Below, one piece after another: positions 42,545-44,834 of a DNA stretch of 44,834 bases (the stretch's first letter is position 1; each line of letters opens with the position of its first letter). The notes beneath the pieces are model-generated. The model was not told the origin of the DNA and made no database searches. It was given only the letters and a program-made list of their open reading frames with translations. Origin of the DNA: an uncultured Bacteroidales bacterium. Lineage in GTDB: Bacteria > Bacteroidota > Bacteroidia > Bacteroidales > UBA932. A program made the position numbers and the translations under genes. The DNA lies in assembly GCA_944326365.1 (NCBI GenBank), contig CALVDR010000022.1, positions 1-44,834 on the forward strand, read 5' to 3'.

Positions 42545-44547
42545 CGTCCTCCATTGTCCTTTGCCCTGTCAGCCTTTCCGGCCCGGAGGGAGGATATTAT
42601 TATATATGCCACTATCAGGATGTACGGGATGATGGCTACCGGTTCGGTCCATACGGACGGAGCCATGTACCAGTCCACGTCAGCGAATTTCAATATGGCA
42701 CTGACTACACCCATGAGTGCACCGCCGGCTATGAACCCGGAAGCGATGAGAGTGCCTTTCTCGTTTCTGGCATTGTTCGTTTCAGGATCCTTGCTCCGCG
42801 TGCTGACAAACCACGATATGGCGCCGCCTACAAGCATCGGCATGTTGAGATCAAGAGGAATGAACATTCCCAAGGCAAATGCCAGTGCAGGGACTTTCAG
42901 GAAAGTCAGTATGATGGCTATGACGGCACCTATGCCGTACATCAGCCACGGTGCGCTTCCTCCGTTCATCATAGGTTCGATGACAGCAGCCATGGCATTG
43001 GCCTGAGGGGCCACCAGTGCGTTCTCTCCGGTGAAGCCGTATGTCTGGTTCAGGATGAGCATCACGCCTCCGACTGTAGCTGCGGCAACGAGAGTACCGA
43101 GGAATTTCCAGCTTTCCTGTTTTTTCGGGGTGGAACCGATCCAGTAACCTATTTTCAGGTCAGTTACGAATGCCCCGGCGACTGACAGTGCAGTGCAGAC
43201 CACACCTCCTATGATAAGTGCGGCCGTCATTCCGGCAGTTCCTTTGAGTCCGGCGGCTACCATGACCAGGGAGGCCAGTATCAGTGTCATGAGAGTCATT
43301 CCGCTGACCGGATTGGAACCTACGATGGCTATGGCGTTTGCCGCCACGGTAGTGAACAGGAATGCGATGACACCGACTACCAGGACGCCTATCACGGCAT
43401 GCCATATATTGTCGACCACACCGAAAGCGAAGAAAAGGAATACTGCTATCAGAGTGATGACGATGCCGAAGATGATTATCTTCATGGAAATATCTTTCTG
43501 GGTCCTTTCTTCCTCGGAGACTTCTGCGGACTTTTTCCTGCTGAATTCCCCTGCTGCCAGGCCCACGGCAGACTTGATCACTCCGAAAGACTTGATGATG
43601 CCGATGATTCCAGCGGTAGCGATACCTCCGATACCGATGTGGCGTGCATATTCAGTGAAAATCTGTTCTGCCGACAGCTGCGATACGGTGCTTTTTATGC
43701 CTGTATTCATCAGATCTATGACTTCCGGTCCCCAGATGAGATTCATCAGAGGAATGATGACCAGCCACACCAGAAAACTTCCGCAGCAGATCACGAAAGC
43801 GTACTTCAGTCCGACTATATATCCCAGTCCCAGGACTGCCGCTCCGGTGTTGAGCTTGAATACCAGCTTGGCTTTTTCTGCAATGGCTTCACCGAACGGA
43901 AGTATGCGTGTGGTGATGGTATCGCTCCAGATTCCGAAAGTGGAGACTATGAAATCATACAAACCGCCGACAAGTCCGCTTATCAGGAGCGTCCTGGCTC
44001 CTTTCCCGCCGCTTTCACCGCTCACGAGTACCTGTGTAGTGGCAGTCGCTTCAGGAAACGGATATTTCCCGTGCATTTCTTTCACGAAATATTTTCTGAA
44101 CGGTATCAGGAACAGAATGCCGAGGATCCCTCCCAAAAGTGACGAAAAAAAGACTTTCGTGAAGTCCACCGTCAGCTCAGGATATTTCGCCTGTAATATA
44201 TAGAGTGCAGGCAATGTAAAAATCGCTCCCGCGACAATGGCTCCGGAACATGACCCGATAGACTGGATCATGACATTTTCTCCGAGGGAGTTTTTCCTTC
44301 CCAATGCACTTGAAAGGCCTACGGCAATGATGGCAATCGGTATGGCCGCTTCGAACACCTGTCCCACTTTCAGCCCGAGATAGGCCGCTGCTGCCGAGAA
44401 TACAATGGTCATGACAATGCCTATGCTCACAGACCATGGAGTTACTTCCGGATAACTTTTCTTCGGCGACAGAAGAGGCTGGTACGATTCTCCAGGTCTC
44501 AGTTCCCGATGTGCGTTTTCCGGCAATGTCGTTTTCTTTTCTTCCAT
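42541..44547 (-). CDS. OPT-family oligopeptide transporter
   Basis: A 668-aa protein with about 14-16 membrane segments. The N-terminal ELTLRSVLLGI-like region reads EVTPWSVSIGIVMTIVFSAA, followed by AAYLGLKVGQVFEAAIPIAI, both typical of bacterial OPT proteins, which import oligopeptides or metal chelates by proton symport. The ATG at 44547 (MEEKKTTLPENAHREL) is preferred to 44601. First gene of a two-gene unit with the ZIP transporter, suggesting coupled peptide and metal uptake. Confidence 0.92.
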   Translation of the reverse strand: MEEKKTTLPENAHRELRPGESYQPLLSPKKSYPEVTPWSVSIGIVMTIVFSAAAAYLGLKVGQVFEAAIPIAIIAVGLSSALGRKNSLGENVMIQSIGSCSGAIVAGAIFTLPALYILQAKYPELTVDFTKVFFSSLLGGILGILFLIPFRKYFVKEMHGKYPFPEATATTQVLVSGESGGKGARTLLISGLVGGLYDFIVSTFGIWSDTITTRILPFGEAIAEKAKLVFKLNTGAAVLGLGYIVGLKYAFVICCGSFLVWLVIIPLMNLIWGPEVIDLMNTGIKSTVSQLSAEQIFTEYARHIGIGGIATAGIIGIIKSFGVIKSAVGLAAGEFSRKKSAEVSEEERTQKDISMKIIIFGIVITLIAVFLFFAFGVVDNIWHAVIGVLVVGVIAFLFTTVAANAIAIVGSNPVSGMTLMTLILASLVMVAAGLKGTAGMTAALIIGGVVCTALSVAGAFVTDLKIGYWIGSTPKKQESWKFLGTLVAAATVGGVMLILNQTYGFTGENALVAPQANAMAAVIEPMMNGGSAPWLMYGIGAVIAIILTFLKVPALAFALGMFIPLDLNMPMLVGGAISWFVSTRSKDPETNNARNEKGTLIASGFIAGGALMGVVSAILKFADVDWYMAPSVWTEPVAIIPYILIVAYIIISSLRAGKADRAKDNGGR

Positions 44548-44570
44548 TTTGATCTTCGTATTATATTCCG

Positions 44571-44578
44571 CAAAGGTA
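44571..44578 (-). promoter_or_regulatory. OPT operon promoter -7 element
   Basis: On the minus strand TACCTTTG matches TAnnTTTG, 24 bases upstream of the OPT ATG. A clear TTTG partner at the expected distance is not seen. Confidence 0.5.
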
Positions 44579-44697
44579 TGAAAAATATGTTTTGAAAGCA
44601 TGCAATGACCTCAAAAAGGCAATTTGTTGAATTTTAGTGATTTGTGAAATATGCCGGGCCTGAAAGAAGAAAAAAGGACAAAAAATGCTGAAAAAAG

Positions 44698-44728
44698 TTT
44701 GGAAGTAATGAAAAAGTGCGTATCTTTG
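44698..44728 (+). promoter_or_regulatory. rRNA operon promoter
   Basis: TTTG at 44698-44701 and TATCTTTG at 44721-44728 are separated by exactly 19 nt. The downstream sequence is a typical Bacteroidetes rrn leader, so this drives an rRNA operon starting just beyond the window. Confidence 0.85.
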
Positions 44729-44734
44729 CAGCCC

Positions 44735-44834
44735 GTTTGAGAAATAACGGTCGTTCATTGACAATATTGGAAACAGATAACGAGGTAAAAGAAGAGGTCT
44801 GAAAGAAACAATTTCAAGACGAGAGCAACACAAG
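44735..44834 (+). other. 16S rRNA leader region (5' part of rrn transcript)
   Basis: The sequence TTCATTGACAATATTGGAAA, AGAAACAATTTCAAGACGAG and the purine-rich end closely resemble the leader preceding 16S rRNA in Bacteroidales. The 16S gene itself is outside the window. Confidence 0.75.

Noticed and set aside
43193..44203. 336-codon plus-strand frame opposite the OPT gene
   Set aside because: It is rich in Met, Pro, Ser and Thr because it reads the antisense of hydrophobic codons; the transporter on the minus strand is well supported.

Overview
The window is chromosomal DNA of a Bacteroidales bacterium, probably from a gut environment. The evidence is several copies of the Bacteroidetes promoter pattern (TTTG, about 19 nt, TAnnTTTG), a SusC/SusD pair controlled by a hybrid two-component system, many SPII lipoproteins, a Bacteroidetes-type Ogt/DksA/LspA set, and a eukaryote-like IleRS. 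I cannot name the genus. The window lies between two ribosomal RNA operons on the same strand: it opens with the 3' end of a 5S gene and closes with the promoter and leader of the next rrn operon.

Layout. (1) 1-760: 5S end, terminator, an array of exact 52-bp tandem repeats, and the greA promoter. (2) 762-9378: housekeeping block (greA, HIT protein, thioredoxin-like lipoprotein, tsaB and cvpA on the minus strand, ileS, a DksA-like gene, lspA, an aspartate dehydrogenase-like gene). (3) 9441-10160: tRNA-Ser(TGA), two degenerate tRNA-like sequences and a truncated tyrosine-integrase start, the relic of an integrated element. (4) 10173-28816: a polysaccharide utilisation locus. An HTCS regulator, whose signal peptide is out of frame at a G7 tract, precedes a PKD lipoprotein, SusC, SusD, two GH110-like beta-helix lipoproteins, an esterase/six-hairpin-glycosidase fusion and a beta-propeller lipoprotein. 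The likely substrate is an alpha-1,3-galactosylated, possibly O-acylated host-type glycan (inference).

(5) 28923-38732: an accessory, defence-like island. It holds a decayed YhcG/DUF1016 gene, an ATPase-PD-(D/E)XK gene with an operator-like repeat cluster, a WYL regulator, then a promoter, a roughly 290-nt leader and a tight seven-gene operon. The operon encodes a 47-aa membrane peptide, a GIY-YIG protein, an SPFH-GYF protein, a 4-TM protein, a tail-anchored zinc-ribbon protein, a hybrid protein that looks like a dead N6-adenine methyltransferase plus HsdS-like segment plus histidine kinase, and a receiver-domain partner. This operon is the best candidate for an undescribed system.

(6) 38835-44547, all minus strand: an Ogt-like gene with a DUF3298-type lipoprotein, pepT, a ZIP metal transporter and an OPT oligopeptide transporter. 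Immediately upstream of pepT two perfect stems interleave as an H-type pseudoknot, a candidate cis-regulatory RNA. OPT and ZIP overlap by 4 bp, and with pepT they may form a peptide and metal uptake cluster.
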